Below are positions 33,770 through 44,941 of a DNA stretch of 64,000 bases, in pieces. This DNA is from Bathymodiolus brooksi. Taxonomy: Eukaryota; Mollusca; Bivalvia; Mytilida; Modiolidae. The notes under the pieces are model-generated. The model had not been told where the DNA came from, did not search any database, and worked only from the letters and a program-made list of their open reading frames with translations. The first letter of the stretch is position 1. Each line of letters starts with the position of its first letter. A program made the position numbers and the translations under genes. Location: assembly GCA_963680875.1 (NCBI GenBank), contig OY804579.1:31295804-31359803 (forward strand), read 5' to 3'.

Positions 33770-33883
33770 CTGTTCCAGAGGAAGTGCATCATTATCAACC
33801 ATTCTCATTATTGTTTCTAATTGCTTTATGTGAAATAAATGTTTGTCTTGTTGTGCTTTCAGTTCTCCAAAAATATCTTGTTT
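33770..33883 (-). CDS. CNOT3: CNOT3 coding exon (4th in window)
   Basis: The 114-bp exon codes 38 residues: KQDIFGELKAQQDKHLFHIK then QLETIMRMVDNDALPLEQ. Human CNOT3 has [20 protein letters not shown] and LETILRMLDND in the same place. The acceptor is TTTTCCAG, the donor GTAACT, phase 0/0. It belongs to the long N-terminal coiled coil. Several normally well conserved positions (for example EKHRYHVR) are changed, so the locus could be a divergent paralogue. Its donor is the first of the tandem donors formed by the adjoining minisatellite. Confidence 0.93.
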
Positions 33884-34731
33884 CTGGAAAAAAAACAACC
33901 AAAAACAACTTAGAAATGGGTCTTTCATAAAAGACATAGGTCAGCTGTCCCTATTACCATCTTATACATTACAATGTAACAAAAAGGCTATAACTTCATA
34001 CAATGAATACCAGGGATAAGTAAATAAGTTACAAAACACAAACAAGATGAACTGTGAGCTAATGCTCACCTATGATACCCACGCTCCTTGGCAAACAGGA
34101 AGTAGGAATCTGACGGGTCAAAAAACGCTTCCCATGATATGGGGTACCTATATGAAGCTTGTGACCAAATATCAGATCTCTGCCATCAATAGTTGCTGAG
34201 AAAAATGTGACAACAAATGTGCATATATGTTCAATGTGTATAGAAACCAACTAAGTCGGCAAACAGGAAGTAGGAATCTGATGGGTTCAAAAACGCTTCC
34301 CACGATATGGGGTACCTATATGACGCTTGTGACCAAATATCAGATCTCTGTCATCAATAGTTGCTGAGAAAAATGTGACGAAAAATGTGCATATATGTTC
34401 AATGTGTATAAAGACCAACTAAGTCGGCAAACAGGAAGTAGGAATCTGACGGGTCCAAAAACGCTTCCCACAATATGGCATACCTATATGAAGCTTGTGA
34501 GCAAATATCAGATTCCTGTCATCAATAGTTGCTGAGAAAAATGTGACGAAAAATGTGCATATATGTTCAATGTATATAAAGACCAACTAAGTCGGCAAAC
34601 AGGAAGTAGGAATCTGATGGGTTCAAAAACGCTTCCAACGATATGGGGTACCTATATGAAGCTTGTGACCAAATATTAGATTTCTGCCATCAATAGTTGC
34701 TGAGAAAAATGTGACGAAAAATGTGCATATA

Positions 34732-35710
34732 CAGTTGATTCTCGTCGTCTCGAACTCGGTTGACTCGAATTTCCGGTTGAGTCGAATTTTTATCGAAATC
34801 CCGAACTTCGTTGTGTATAAATATATATAATTTGACTCCTGTTGTGTCGAATTCGGATGAGTCGAAATTTCGGTTGACTCGAATAAAAGTTTTGGTCCCG
34901 AGATGTAGAAAACCATATTATTTACATTCGTTAAGTCAAATTTATATGTCAAAACATGTGTATTACCTTGGGATTAAAATCGGATCACAGGTGAAACATC
35001 CGGTCATTGACTTTGAAATTTTTACCTTAGGCTATTTCACATGTTTATTTTAACAATCTGTCAAATTAATTAGTGATAATATTTGAATTGGCTTGGTATA
35101 ATCTATTATGACACAGGTTAAATGTGTACAATAACAAATTATCGATTTATAATAAGTGCGCTTGGGTCGGCATACATCAATGATTGTGAAAAGTACACAA
35201 CGGAAGTGTTTTATCTATTGATTTATTTGTCGGAAATTAATTTTCATTAAAGATGTATAATTTCTCAATTTTGAGAGATTTGAAAAAAATGTTACTCTTA
35301 ATTAACTGTTGTAATAAAAGGGGAAATCACGCTATTTCTCAGAGTTGGCGTTATTTTCAGTCGAGAAAAGTTTTATTTTACACTTTATTGAATCAATGCA
35401 ACACAACAGATAAACATAATCATACACACAAAAAAAAAATATTTCTAGCAGTTATCAGTCATTCCACAAGATTCAAAGAATTTAACAGAAAAAAAACAGC
35501 AATAAAAACATCGAATAAGTTTTAAATCGTTCCGAGAATCGAGACATGCGATGCTGGTTTTAGCTCTTCAAAATTTTGCTCGAGTTGTCTCCCTTTCGTC
35601 GTTAAACAAACTACACTTCCGTTATTTTCATAGCTCCTCTTGAGTCAAACTACGGTTGACTCGAATTTTTTCCATGGTCCCATCGAATTCGAGATAACGA
35701 GAGTCAACTG
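34732..35710. mobile_element. Pogo/Tigger-like MITE, copy 1
   Basis: The ends CAGTTGATTCTCGTCGTCTC and GATAACGAGAGTCAACTG are inverted repeats flanked by TA (34730-34731, 35711-35712). Internal TTGACTCGAATTT repeats sit near both ends. These are the classic features of pogo/Tigger termini. Neither strand holds a transposase, only short frames. Confidence 0.87.
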
Positions 35711-36216
35711 TATGTTCAATGTGTATAAAGACCAACTAAGTCGGCAAACAGGAAGTAGGAATCTGATGGGTTCAAAAACGCTTCCCACGATATGGGGTAC
35801 CTATATGACGCTTGTGACCAAATATCAGATCTCTGTCATCAATAGTTGCTGAGAAAAATGTGACGAAAAATGTGCATATATGTTCAATGTGTATAAAGAC
35901 CAACTAAGTCGGCAAACAGGAAGTAGGAATCTGACGGGTCCAAAAACGCTTCCCACAATATGGCATACCTATATGAAGCTTGTGAGCAAATATCAGATTC
36001 CTGTCATCAATAGATGCTGAGAAAAATGTGACGAAAAATGTGCATATATGTTCAATGTATATAAAGACCAACTAAGTCGGCAAACAGGAAGTAGGAATCT
36101 GATGGGTTCAAAAACGCTTCCAACGATATGGGGTACCTATATGAAGCTTGTGACCAAATATTAGATTTCTGCCATCAATAGTTGCTGAGAAAAATGTGAC
36201 GAAAAATGTGCATATA

Positions 36217-37197
36217 CAGTTGATTCTCGTTGTCTCGAACTCGGTTGACTCGAATTTCCGGTTGAGTCGAATTTTTATCGAAATCCCGAACTTCGTTGTG
36301 TATAAATATATATAATTTGACTCCTGTTGAGTCGAATTCGGATGAGTCGAAATTACGGTTGTCTCGAATAAAAGTTTTGGTCCCGAGATGTAGAAAACCA
36401 TATTATTTACATTCGTTAAGTCAAATTTATATGTCAAAACATGTGTATTACCTTGGGATTAAAATCGGATCACAGGTGAAACATCCGGTCATTGACTTTG
36501 AAATTTTTTACCTTGGGCTATTTCACATGTTTATTTTAACAATCTGTCAAATTAATTAGTGATAATATTTGAATTGGCTTGGTATAATCTATTATGACAC
36601 AGGTTAAATGTGTACAATAACAAATTATCGATTTATAATAAGTGCGCTTGGGTCGGCATACATCAATGATTGTGAAAAGTACACAACGGAAGTGTTTTAT
36701 CTATTGATTTATTTGTCGGAAATTAATTTTCATTAAAGATGTATAATTTCTCAATTTTGAGAGATTTGAAAAAAATGTTACTCTTAATTAACTGTTGTAA
36801 TAAAAAGGGAAATCACGCTATTTCTCAGAGTTGGCGTTATTTTCAGTCGAGAAAAGTTTTATTTTACACTTTATTGAATCAATGCAACACAACAGATAAA
36901 CATAATCATACACACAAAAAAAAAAAAATTTCTAGCAGTTATCAGTCATTCCACAAGATTCAAAGAATTTAACAGAAAAAAAACAGCAATAAAAACATCG
37001 AATAAGTTTTAAATCGTTCCGAGAATCGAGACATGCGATGCTGGTTTTAGCTCTTCAAAATTTTGCTCGAGTTGTCTCCCTTTCGTCGTTAAACAAACTA
37101 CACTTCCGGTATTTTCATAGCTCCTCTTGAGTCGAACTACGGTTGACTCGAATTTTTTCCATGGTCCCATCGAATTCGAGATAACGAGAGTCAACTG
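36217..37197. mobile_element. Pogo/Tigger-like MITE, copy 2 (by segmental duplication)
   Basis: It is near-identical to 34732-35710 and offset by 1485 bp at its left end, with a couple of extra A residues in an A-run. It shares the same insertion point within the 169-bp core unit, so it arose by duplication of a block containing the element rather than by a second transposition. Confidence 0.87.
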
Positions 37198-37743
37198 TAT
37201 GTTCAATGTGTATAAAGACCAACTAAGTCGGCAAACAGGAAGTAGGAATCTGATGGGTCCAAAAACGCTTCCCACGATACGGGGTACCTATATGACGCTT
37301 GTGACCAAATATCAGATCTCTGTCATCAATAGTTGCTGAGAAAAATGTGACGAAAAATGTGCATATATGTTCAATGTGTATAAAGACCAACTAAGTCGGC
37401 AAACAGGAAGTAGGAATCTGATGGGTCCAAAAACGCTACCCACAATATGGTATACCTATATGATACTTGTGACCAAATATCAGATTTCTGCCATCAACAG
37501 TTACTGAGAAAAATATCTTGGACGGACGGAAGGACAGAGGTAAAACAGTATACCCTCCTCCCCCTTCGGGGAGCGGGGGTATAATAATTACAAACTGAAA
37601 AAAAGCCTAAATACTATTATGACTATTTCTCAAGTATTTGTGCTTTGAAAAAGAATAAATATAAACCAGGTAAAATTAAAGTTTAAAAAAAATATTTTTT
37701 CTCTTTAGAATAGAAAAGTTTGAAGAAATACACGTGAAGTTAA

Positions 37744-39842
37744 AGGGCACCGGACATCAAATTATCAAACACCTTTTTCAGATAAATACTGCATCAATAT
37801 TACTTATAAATTCTGTGTATGAACTCTACAGTATCTAATTATACTCGTGGCATCTGATAACAGTGTGTGTATTACTGTGTAAACACTGATAAATACGGGT
37901 AGAGGATATATATAGGTTTGTCCTGCTATCCAATCGTTTTCAGTACTTTTCTGAATAAAATACGTTTAAATTAATAACACTGATAAATCTGTTTACCGCA
38001 GTATGCATATTGTTAGCTTGATGACGAGGCTTACATGCTGTGTACGTCACAGTTGCTGTACTCTACTCTATGATATAAGAAACACTGTATCATAGATAAA
38101 TAAAGTCTATGGCTGTTTCTAATTAAATTAACACGGTTATTGTTTCTTAGGGTATATATAATCACTTCATTTTTGCGAACTGCAGTAATAGTAAAATGCT
38201 AAAATAATTTTTGGATGTAAAAATGACTTATTGCGTTATCTGGGGTTGCAAAAGTGATTCTTCAACCGGCAAAACTGTCTCTTGGCTTAGTTTTCCAAAA
38301 GATCAAACGAGGTTTAAAGCATGGGTACATTATTGCAAACATCAGGATTTCACTCCTTCAAAATACATTAAAATATGTGGAAAGCATTTCACAAAGAGCC
38401 AGTATAGTAGGGATCCAGCAAGACTGGCCAAGCTTGGATATCCTGGAACAAGACCGGCATTGAAGGATGATGCTATTCCTGATATTCCCGTTGAAGTGAA
38501 TGACGATTCTCCTTCCCACAAAAAAACCTAGAAAAACTTTCCAAAAGAAAAGAAAGAACGAGGTATTTATGACAAGACATAATAAATTACAATTTAAATA
38601 AAATTAGCTCTACGCACTTGCTTGCTCCCTATTTTCTATCGTTTTTTTTTTATCGCAGCGTGTGTAAATAGGGAGGAAGTGTGTAGATCTAATTTTAATT
38701 AGATTGTAATAAATTATGATCTCTCTCGCTTTTACAGATTATCGGTATTAAATCTTTTGTAAGTTTTAGTCCCCTTCTTCTAATTTGAAAGGATATATTT
38801 TTTAATATATGGACCAAGATTTTTTTCACTCACGCGTATTAACTAATTGACCCATGACTTGAAAGGTAGGACAACACATCAATTCTGCTCTTTTTTTTTT
38901 TCATTATAACCTATGTACCCTGTTTTATGTTTTAATCCCATCGAAAAGATAGAGGAAATACTTCATTTTGAACCCCCTCTCTGTTGATAGAATAAGCATA
39001 GATATACATTGAAAAGAGGGGGGTCAAAAGGAAATCTTGCCAAGATCGATTATTATCAGTTGTTTGTTACTTGAAACATTTTTTATTTTCGTAAAATTGT
39101 AGACAGGGTTTTTTGCAATGATCTGTTTAAGAAATGAATAATAAATAAAATATTTAAAAAAAACTTGAATAATTTTGTACTTTGCAAAATTTTTGTTTCC
39201 ACCTTAGATTTCGAACAAACGTTTCAATATTTTTGTGCGGACATACAGTTTTAGAGGGTAATTTCAACGTCAATAAGGCTTTGTTTATTGAGAGCTATCC
39301 AGGACTTAAAATAATAATAAATATATGTATAAAAATCCTTTTCCGGACACGCTTCATGTTTCCGATTGAACAAAATGACAATAATTGTTTACTTCTCCAC
39401 GCGAAGAGAAGGGGGTCACACCTAATACCAGCCTTTGTTTTATAATTATATTCCAGGTAATTTTATAGACTTATTAATAAATGCATGCATTTGGAGATGA
39501 TCGTGGTAAATATACGTTGACAATTTAAATTTTAGGTACTTCAGGCAGCCCTCAGTGAATCCATTAACTGATTTTTTAAAAATAATTTGTGGTGTTGTTT
39601 ACAAGTGTAAGCGTGTGTTGTTATAAATGATCAGCAACTGTGACGTCACGCTAACTTTTGTGCACTACCTTATTAATTGTCGGCAGTCTCCGGAGATCAT
39701 CAGAGATTTATCAAAACGTGTGTGAAATGTACATTCCTACAGTAATTTGGTAGAGATAACTGCTATGCCGTTGTTCTCTTTCATTTAATTCTGACGTTAA
39801 CAAATGAAAAACAAAAAAAATATTTTTCATGTCCGGTGCCCT
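37744..39842 (+). mobile_element. Kolobok-like DNA transposon with THAP domain (2.1 kb)
   Basis: Terminal inverted repeats AGGGCACCGGACAT and ATGTCCGGTGCCCT are perfect over 14 bp and flanked by TTAA on both sides (37740-37743, 39843-39846). A subterminal pair GTCACAGTTGCTG (38047) and CAGCAACTGTGAC (39628) strengthens the assignment. TTAA duplication combined with an internal THAP domain is characteristic of the Kolobok superfamily. piggyBac also uses TTAA but normally has CCC-type ends and no THAP finger. The catalytic part is not recognisable, so this is a deletion derivative. Confidence 0.78.
38223..38531 (+). CDS. THAP-domain protein, N-terminal DNA-binding finger of a transposase
   Basis: From the ATG at 38223 the frame gives 102 residues. 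A C2CH THAP finger spans residues 1-85: YCVIWGCKSDSS (first Cys pair), a W-L-S-FP-K motif (VSWLSFPKDQTRFKAWV), and KYIKICGKHFTKSQY (Cys and His pair). The usual A-V-P-T signature at the end appears as DDAIPDIP. An in-frame TTG four codons upstream could extend the frame, but the ATG directly before TYCV is the usual THAP start. The stop follows a run of seven A residues; a one-base shift there would continue into a basic Lys/Arg-rich tail. It could bind the element's own ends. It is probably not a host gene. Confidence 0.8.
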   Translation: MTYCVIWGCKSDSSTGKTVSWLSFPKDQTRFKAWVHYCKHQDFTPSKYIKICGKHFTKSQYSRDPARLAKLGYPGTRPALKDDAIPDIPVEVNDDSPSHKKT

Positions 39843-40068
39843 TTAAGTAGTAATCTATTTGTTGTCTTGATAATATTAGTAGTTTATTGTTTTGGATATT
39901 AATTAAAGGACAGATATTTTAATGTTTCAGTACAATTTTATGGAATATATATACAGTTGCATACAAATGTCTGTCTTATTTCTAAAAAAAAATTGTATGT
40001 TTTAGTGAACAGAATATATACAAAATATATCTTAAATATACACATGAATGCATTATAAAATGACTTAC

Positions 40069-40158
40069 ATCTTTATCCATTTTCTTCTTTTTTGATGTTA
40101 GCTGTTCTATCCTGCTTTCAAACTGTTCCAATTGCAAATTTAAATTTTCTATGGTTTG
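40069..40158 (-). CDS. CNOT3: CNOT3 coding exon (3rd in window)
   Basis: The 90-bp exon codes 30 residues, QTIENLNLQLEQFESRIEQL then TSKKKKMDKD. The segment LNxQxxQFESxxExL...KKK.DKD matches the CNOT3 coiled coil (human TLNMQVDQFESEVESL and RKKKGDKD). The acceptor is TATTTCAG and the donor GTAAGT, phase 0/0. The next exon (33770) begins with KQD, as in other animals. The preceding intron holds the hAT-like element at 40180, only 22 bp from the acceptor. Confidence 0.93.
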
Positions 40159-40179
40159 CTGAAATAAAAATAACATACA

Positions 40180-42927
40180 CAGGGGTTTCAAAGTTTTTTA
40201 TAACAGGAGGTACTCCTTAAATTTTAGGAGGTACCTAAAAAATAAGCCGGGGTCTGAGGGCCGTAAGGGGTCCAGGGGGGCTTTGCCCCTTGGAAGCTCC
40301 TGAAATCTAGTATTTTGTGGACCAAAAAATGTACTTCAGAGACTGCAAAACATTGTTTTTGAAAGAAAAATCCCATTACCGTAATTTACGGACGATAGGT
40401 CGATATTTTTTTCCCTCAACACGCTGGCTTCGACCTATCGTCCACATCGACCTATACAAGGATGAAGTTAAAAAAATCTGGAATCCCTAAAAAAAAATCT
40501 CGATAAAAATGACGATTTTGTTTACAGTATACCTTGAATTTGCTGTAGGTTTTTTTTCTGAATAAGAAGACTGAAATCATCGATGTTCTTGGGGAATAAA
40601 ATTATACTAACAAGGGGTGCAATTCCGGGGAAAAAATGTTCAACATCCGAAAAAAATCAATAATATTCAATGATTGAAGTGTTAGCGAAAATCAGTTCAA
40701 TATTGAATTGTATAATAAAATATATACTATAAAAAATGTATGTTGTTGAAAAAAAATCAGAGGGTGGATCGTTTTACAATATAAAATTATTGTCACAAAA
40801 TATCTAAATATAGCTATATAGGTTTTCCATCTACCACGAGCATGCGCACAGGGTTTTAGTAAAAAATGGCGTTGCATTACATCTCACAATAATTTGAATA
40901 CACGTGGAGAACAAGCTTTTTATACTAAATATACTGGAAAATAATTATCGATTTCGTTAAACTAGAATGTTCTACACTTGAATTGGTCAATTAGGAACAA
41001 ATAAAATAATCACCATGAGATAATCAACACAGGTGAACATCAGTCGGCACTTAATTATCCTGATCAGCTGATTGAAAATTTACTGGACCGAGACGATCAC
41101 ATAATTTGTGTACTACTAATTAAACACAGCTTAAAGGTATGTCAATAAAACTGCACAAGGTGATACATTGTTTTGACAGTGATTATTTTATTGTATGAAC
41201 ATCCGTTTACCATCTATTGTGACACCCACAGATGGCCTGATTTGAATGTCATCGATGTCTGGCTACCAGACTCTCCGTAAAAAACAAGTTTAAAAACAAA
41301 ATTTTATTTAATTTAATTTTCATAATTATTTCGTTTATGACACATAAGAATAGTATTCTTGAGTTAATACTTACATATACTTACCGAAGAACATCGTTAT
41401 AGGGCAAATGTTTACCGATGTAAAAAAAAAAACAACAAAAAAGTTTGATGTGACGATACTTACCCAAGTTGTCATCGGCATCCTCGACCTATGGAATGCT
41501 ACGACCTATCTTAGTATTTCCCCAAAAATTTAGCCGAAAAGCAGCAATTCGACCTATCGTCCCCATCGACCTATAGTCCGTAAATTACGGTAATCTTCTC
41601 TTTAGAGTTCAGATTTCACCAAGACCATGCATAATGGATTCCCCCCCCCCAATTTCTTTATTGAATATTTCAGTTTACAGACTTCAGCCAAGATTATTCA
41701 TGGATAGTTTGCCATATCTTAAAAAAACCCAAAAGGACCATAAAGAGCTACGGTTCTGCAGCTAGGCTTGACCAAGCCATTGTTATCAAAGCTTAAACTT
41801 CTCAAAATTCTTTTGTTGGCTTTGTCCTTTTCTTTTTCACAATACCTAGGCTTGTATGTTTTTTTACTTTATTACCAGTAATTAAACTCATCAAAGACCA
41901 TTGGCACGGATCAAGACATATAAGTGTCATAATTAATGAAACATAAATTTAATTTGCAATCATCATTAATAAAACTTATAATTTTAATAAATAGATCAAT
42001 ACAAATATAATTAAACAAAAACAATATATATTGTTACTTTCACAACTTATGTGCAAAAAAAAAAATGTTCGAACAAAAATGATTCGCGGGAAGACATTTA
42101 TTAACATTTGAATCACAAAAGTTAAATTATTTTGGAAAAAAAGTGGGGCCGGCGTTTTGACATTACATGTAATTCGTATTTGAGCCATGTCCGGTCCTTT
42201 TTCAAGATTCCTAGTAATTTTCTATCCCTCATCTCCTCGTACCCCTTTTAAAAATGCTTTCAGCACACTTTCATTTCTGTGAACAACCACCGCGGTAGTG
42301 CCCCGTCAAAATATGTAAATAAATTAGCCATGTAGGTTTTTATTTTTTTTATACCGGAAGTTAAACAATATGGATGGAGTTAAGCAACAAGACAGTACGC
42401 CCCAAAATGAATCGAACCTGGGTTTTAAATGGATAAAAAAAATCGCACAAAATATTGTGTAGTCATATATTCATAATACATAAATGATCATACTTATATC
42501 ACTGAAGATTACACTAGTTTATGTTTGAACATAATTTGTAATCGGTCATTTTTTATTTTGAAATGATGTCAGCCTTGTTCCGTTCCGAGTTTTACACAAG
42601 GATGAAAAGATATTGGGGCGAAAACATATCTATTTACCGCATGCGCAAACTGCTATTTACGATTCTAAGGTAAAGTTATTTTTAAAACAGGGAATATCCC
42701 GTCAACTTGGTCATGGCTGAATGCAGTTGTTCGATTTGAATGCGAGAATTCAGCAATTGACGTGATCATTAATTTTTTATGAAAAATATTCCACAAGCCA
42801 ATCGTACCTGTTGTTTTGACCACCGCTAATTTTTTTTGGGGGGGGGGGGTTCAGTAATTTCTACTGGTACTATACACGATCTCAGATGGGTAAAAGTACA
42901 GGGTACCGGCCCACTTTGAAACCCCTG
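40180..42927. mobile_element. hAT-like element with CAGGGGTTTCAAAGT ends, nested insertion inside
   Basis: CAGGGGTTTCAAAGT at 40180-40194 is mirrored by ACTTTGAAACCCCTG at 42913-42927. Near the left end is a G-rich palindromic stretch (CAGGGGGGCTTTGCCCCTTGG) seen in many hAT-type elements. A TA-flanked element occupies 40379-41590. A clean 8-bp duplication is not visible (CATACA against CATGCA at the borders), so the family call is by terminal sequence only. The right end is duplicated at 43385-43399 as part of a 472-bp tandem duplication. It holds no intact transposase frame. Confidence 0.65.
40379..41590. mobile_element. TA-flanked TIR element nested in the hAT-like element
   Basis: It begins CCGTAATTTACGGACGATAG and ends CTATAGTCCGTAAATTACGG, with TA on both sides (40377-40378, 41591-41592). 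The motif TCGACCTATCGTCC is repeated inside both ends. TA duplication suggests the Tc1/mariner group. No transposase is visible in its 1.2 kb. Confidence 0.8.
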
Positions 42928-43091
42928 CATGCAATGTTTATTTAAAGATTGCCAAGAACCATATCCCAATGAAACAAAATTTTAGATAATTGCAATTAAG
43001 TTTACACACGATAATTTATGCAATCAAATAATGGTGGTTTACTTTTTACAGGAAATTTCTCAATTTAGTACTTATACATCTATCCAGATTT

Positions 43092-43258
43092 TTTGCTGTT
43101 GTTTCAGTGAGCTAGCACTATAAAAATCCATCTCAGTGTGTTGGTGTAGTACAGAGCGGACCTCATCATCATCATCTCGTTGAAAATTAACTTGTTCTCG
43201 CCATGATATAGCTAAAAAACTGCCGAGTTGGCATTAAACAACAATCACTCACTCACTA
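43092..43258 (+). mobile_element. SINE (3' half), first of two duplicated copies
   Basis: It contains TTCAGTGAGCTAGCACTATA, CTCGCCATGATATAGCTAA, GCCGAGTTGGCATTAAAC and the tail CAATCACTCACTCACTA. This 3' end is a widespread molluscan SINE tail. The second copy at 43564-43730 arose by the 472-bp duplication. Confidence 0.65.
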
Positions 43259-43563
43259 TACATGGTATATCATTTAATTATTTTACTTCTTCCAAAATAA
43301 TAGTTGTCATGGCTACAAACATATAATAGTTGGTACTGGTACTATACACAATCTCAGATGGGTAAAAGTACAGGGTACCGGCCCACTTTGAAACCCCTGC
43401 ATGCAATGTTTATTTAAAGAATGCCAAGAACCATATCCCAATGAAACAAAATTTTAGATAATTACAATTAAGTTTACACACGATAATTTATGCAGTCAAA
43501 TAATGGTGGTTTACTTTTTACAGGAAATTTCTCAATTTAGTACTTATACATCTATCCAGATTT

Positions 43564-43730
43564 TTTGCTGTTGTTTCAGTGAGCTAGCACTATAAAAATC
43601 CATCTCAGTGTGTTGGTATAGTACAGAGCGGACCTCATCATCATCATCTCGTTGAAAATTAACTTGTTCTCGCCATGATATAGCTAAAAAACTGCCGAGT
43701 TGGCATTAAACAACAATCACTCACTCACTA
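43564..43730 (+). mobile_element. SINE (3' half), second duplicated copy
   Basis: It is the same sequence as 43092-43258 shifted by 472 bp, with one or two substitutions (TTGGTATAG for TTGGTGTAG). Confidence 0.65.
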
Positions 43731-43805
43731 TACATGGTATATCATTTAATTATTTTACTTCTTCCAAAATAATAGTTGTCATGGCTACAAACATATAATA
43801 GTTGG

Positions 43806-44207
43806 ATTTACATATAACAATACAAACTACTCCTATTTCTATCAAAGTTGTGATCAAGTTTGTCAGTGATATCCAGCAGATGGGAGGTTTTGTCCAGATA
43901 CTCCAATTTTCTAAACTAATAAAACTAAAATATTGTTAAAAGTCATTACCCAATCCAATCTTCTATAATCTGGATTTTTTTTTAATATATTGATTTTCCA
44001 AAGGTACAATATTTTCATTTCCAATAAAAATTTGATGTTTTCCAATCAGTTGTTCACACTTCATTTTTGTTCTCTTTAGGTGAGAGAATGTTGTTTAACA
44101 TCAAAGGAGTTTTTTCAGCTATATCACGGCGAAAGCAAGTTACATATCGATGAGATGATAATGCTATCCACTTTGTACTAGTAAAACATGCTTAGTTGGA
44201 TTTTTAT
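43806..44207. other. CNOT3 intron, no recognised feature
   Basis: AT-rich intron sequence. A degraded SINE-like stretch may lie near 43858-43940 (GTTTGTCAGTGATATCC, CCAATTTTC, AATAAAACTAAAATATTG). No coding sequence was found. Confidence 0.4.
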
Positions 44208-44432
44208 AGTGCTAGCTCACTAAAACAACAGTCTGAGGGTAGACCTGTCATTCCACTCAAGAGTTGAGTTTGAACCCCGTTTATGGCAAGGTGTACTCGA
44301 TACACCATTATGTGATAAAGATTGCCAGTGACTTGTGACAGGTCTGTGGTTTTTTCCGGGTACTCCGGTTTCCTCCACCAATAAAACTGACTGAAATATT
44401 GTTGAAAGTGGCATTCAACACAATAAACGCCA
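44208..44432 (+). mobile_element. tRNA-derived SINE (plus strand)
   Basis: The head has GCTAGCTCACTAAAAC (A-box-like) and GAGTTTGAACCCC (B-box-like) at the spacing expected for an RNA polymerase III promoter. The body has GTGTACTCGATACACCATT, CCGGGTACTCCGGTTTCC, CACCAATAAAACTGACTG and TGTTGAAAGTGGCATTCAAC, the order of the molluscan SINE 3' conserved domain. It lies 115 bp from the CNOT3 exon at 44547, antisense to the gene. Confidence 0.72.
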
Positions 44433-44546
44433 CCAAACCTCCACTCAGAGATATTATCCTGATTTTTAGTCTACCAGACCTTTCCCTTGCTCTCATTAGG
44501 ATTAGACTCTCTTTTCATTTTACTGCCGGCGGTCAAGTATACATAC

Positions 44547-44675
44547 CGCTAACCAGTTTGTTACATCTCCTTTTTCTTTTGAATGAGGATCCATTTTGGC
44601 AGCTGCTCCAAGTCCTTCTTTGGAATAAGCTTTCGTTTTTGTTTCTCGTTCTACTATTTTAAATCTTTCCATTTG
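44547..44675 (-). CDS. CNOT3: CNOT3 coding exon (2nd in window)
   Basis: The 129-bp exon codes 43 residues beginning [20 protein letters not shown] then [15 protein letters not shown] and ending [27 protein letters not shown] is the most recognisable block of the CNOT3/CNOT5 N-terminus across eukaryotes, and only one residue differs here. The acceptor is ATTTTCAG, the donor GTATGT, phase 0/0. A short 266-bp intron separates it from the previous exon. Confidence 0.97.
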
Positions 44676-44941
44676 CTGAAAATATATAGAAACAATGCCC
44701 ATCAATTTACTAACAATTACTCATTTTTGATAATTAAATATTTTTCAAGAAAAATCAATTCATGTATATATTTATTCCCAACTTCCAGTCTTTCATATGT
44801 TGAGGTTGTTCAAATATTTTTAAAGGTATTTACTGATTCAATCTGATTCCTAGTCTCCCAATATTTAATGCTTTGATCAAATTCATAATCCCCTAAAGTT
44901 GACTGTTTCTTACCAGGTTCCTAGTTTTTCTTAATACTTAC

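Larger units (their letters stand above)
34044..37583 (+). mobile_element. Helentron-like element (copy H2) carrying two pogo-like insertions
   Basis: The left end AAGATGAACTGTGAGC-TAAT-GCTCAC is followed by TATGATACCCACGCTCC, and the right end is GGACGGACGGAAGGACAGAGG plus the hairpin ending GGGGAGCGGGGGTATAA. Core units of about 169 bp (GTCGGCAAACAGGAAG, ATATGGGGTACCTATATGA, TAGTTGCTGAGAAAAATGTG) number about nine. A 979-bp TA-flanked element interrupts the core, and it was duplicated together with three core units in a 1485-bp tandem duplication. Without these additions it would be about 1.1 kb longer than the short sister at 2467-2882. Confidence 0.8.
42862..43805 (+). repeat. 472-bp tandem duplication
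   Basis: Bases 42862-43333 and 43334-43805 are near-identical, with junction TACTGGTACTATACAC on the left of both and ATATAATAGTTGG on the right. Each copy contains the right end of the hAT-like element and a SINE 3' region ending CAATCACTCACTCACT (43092-43258, 43564-43730). Confidence 0.92.

Noticed and set aside
39182..39445. 87-codon plus-strand frame as the catalytic part of the Kolobok-like transposase
   Set aside because: It has low-complexity composition and no motif, and is not joined to the THAP frame by convincing splice sites.
39982..40191. Full 69-codon minus-strand frame as a separate small protein
   Set aside because: Only 40069-40158 is coding. The rest is intron, as shown by the CAG acceptor and GTAAGT donor and the match to CNOT3.
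42831..42851. T-run followed by a run of about 13 G as a functional G-rich element
   Set aside because: It is a single homopolymer tract, common near transposon ends and prone to sequencing error.
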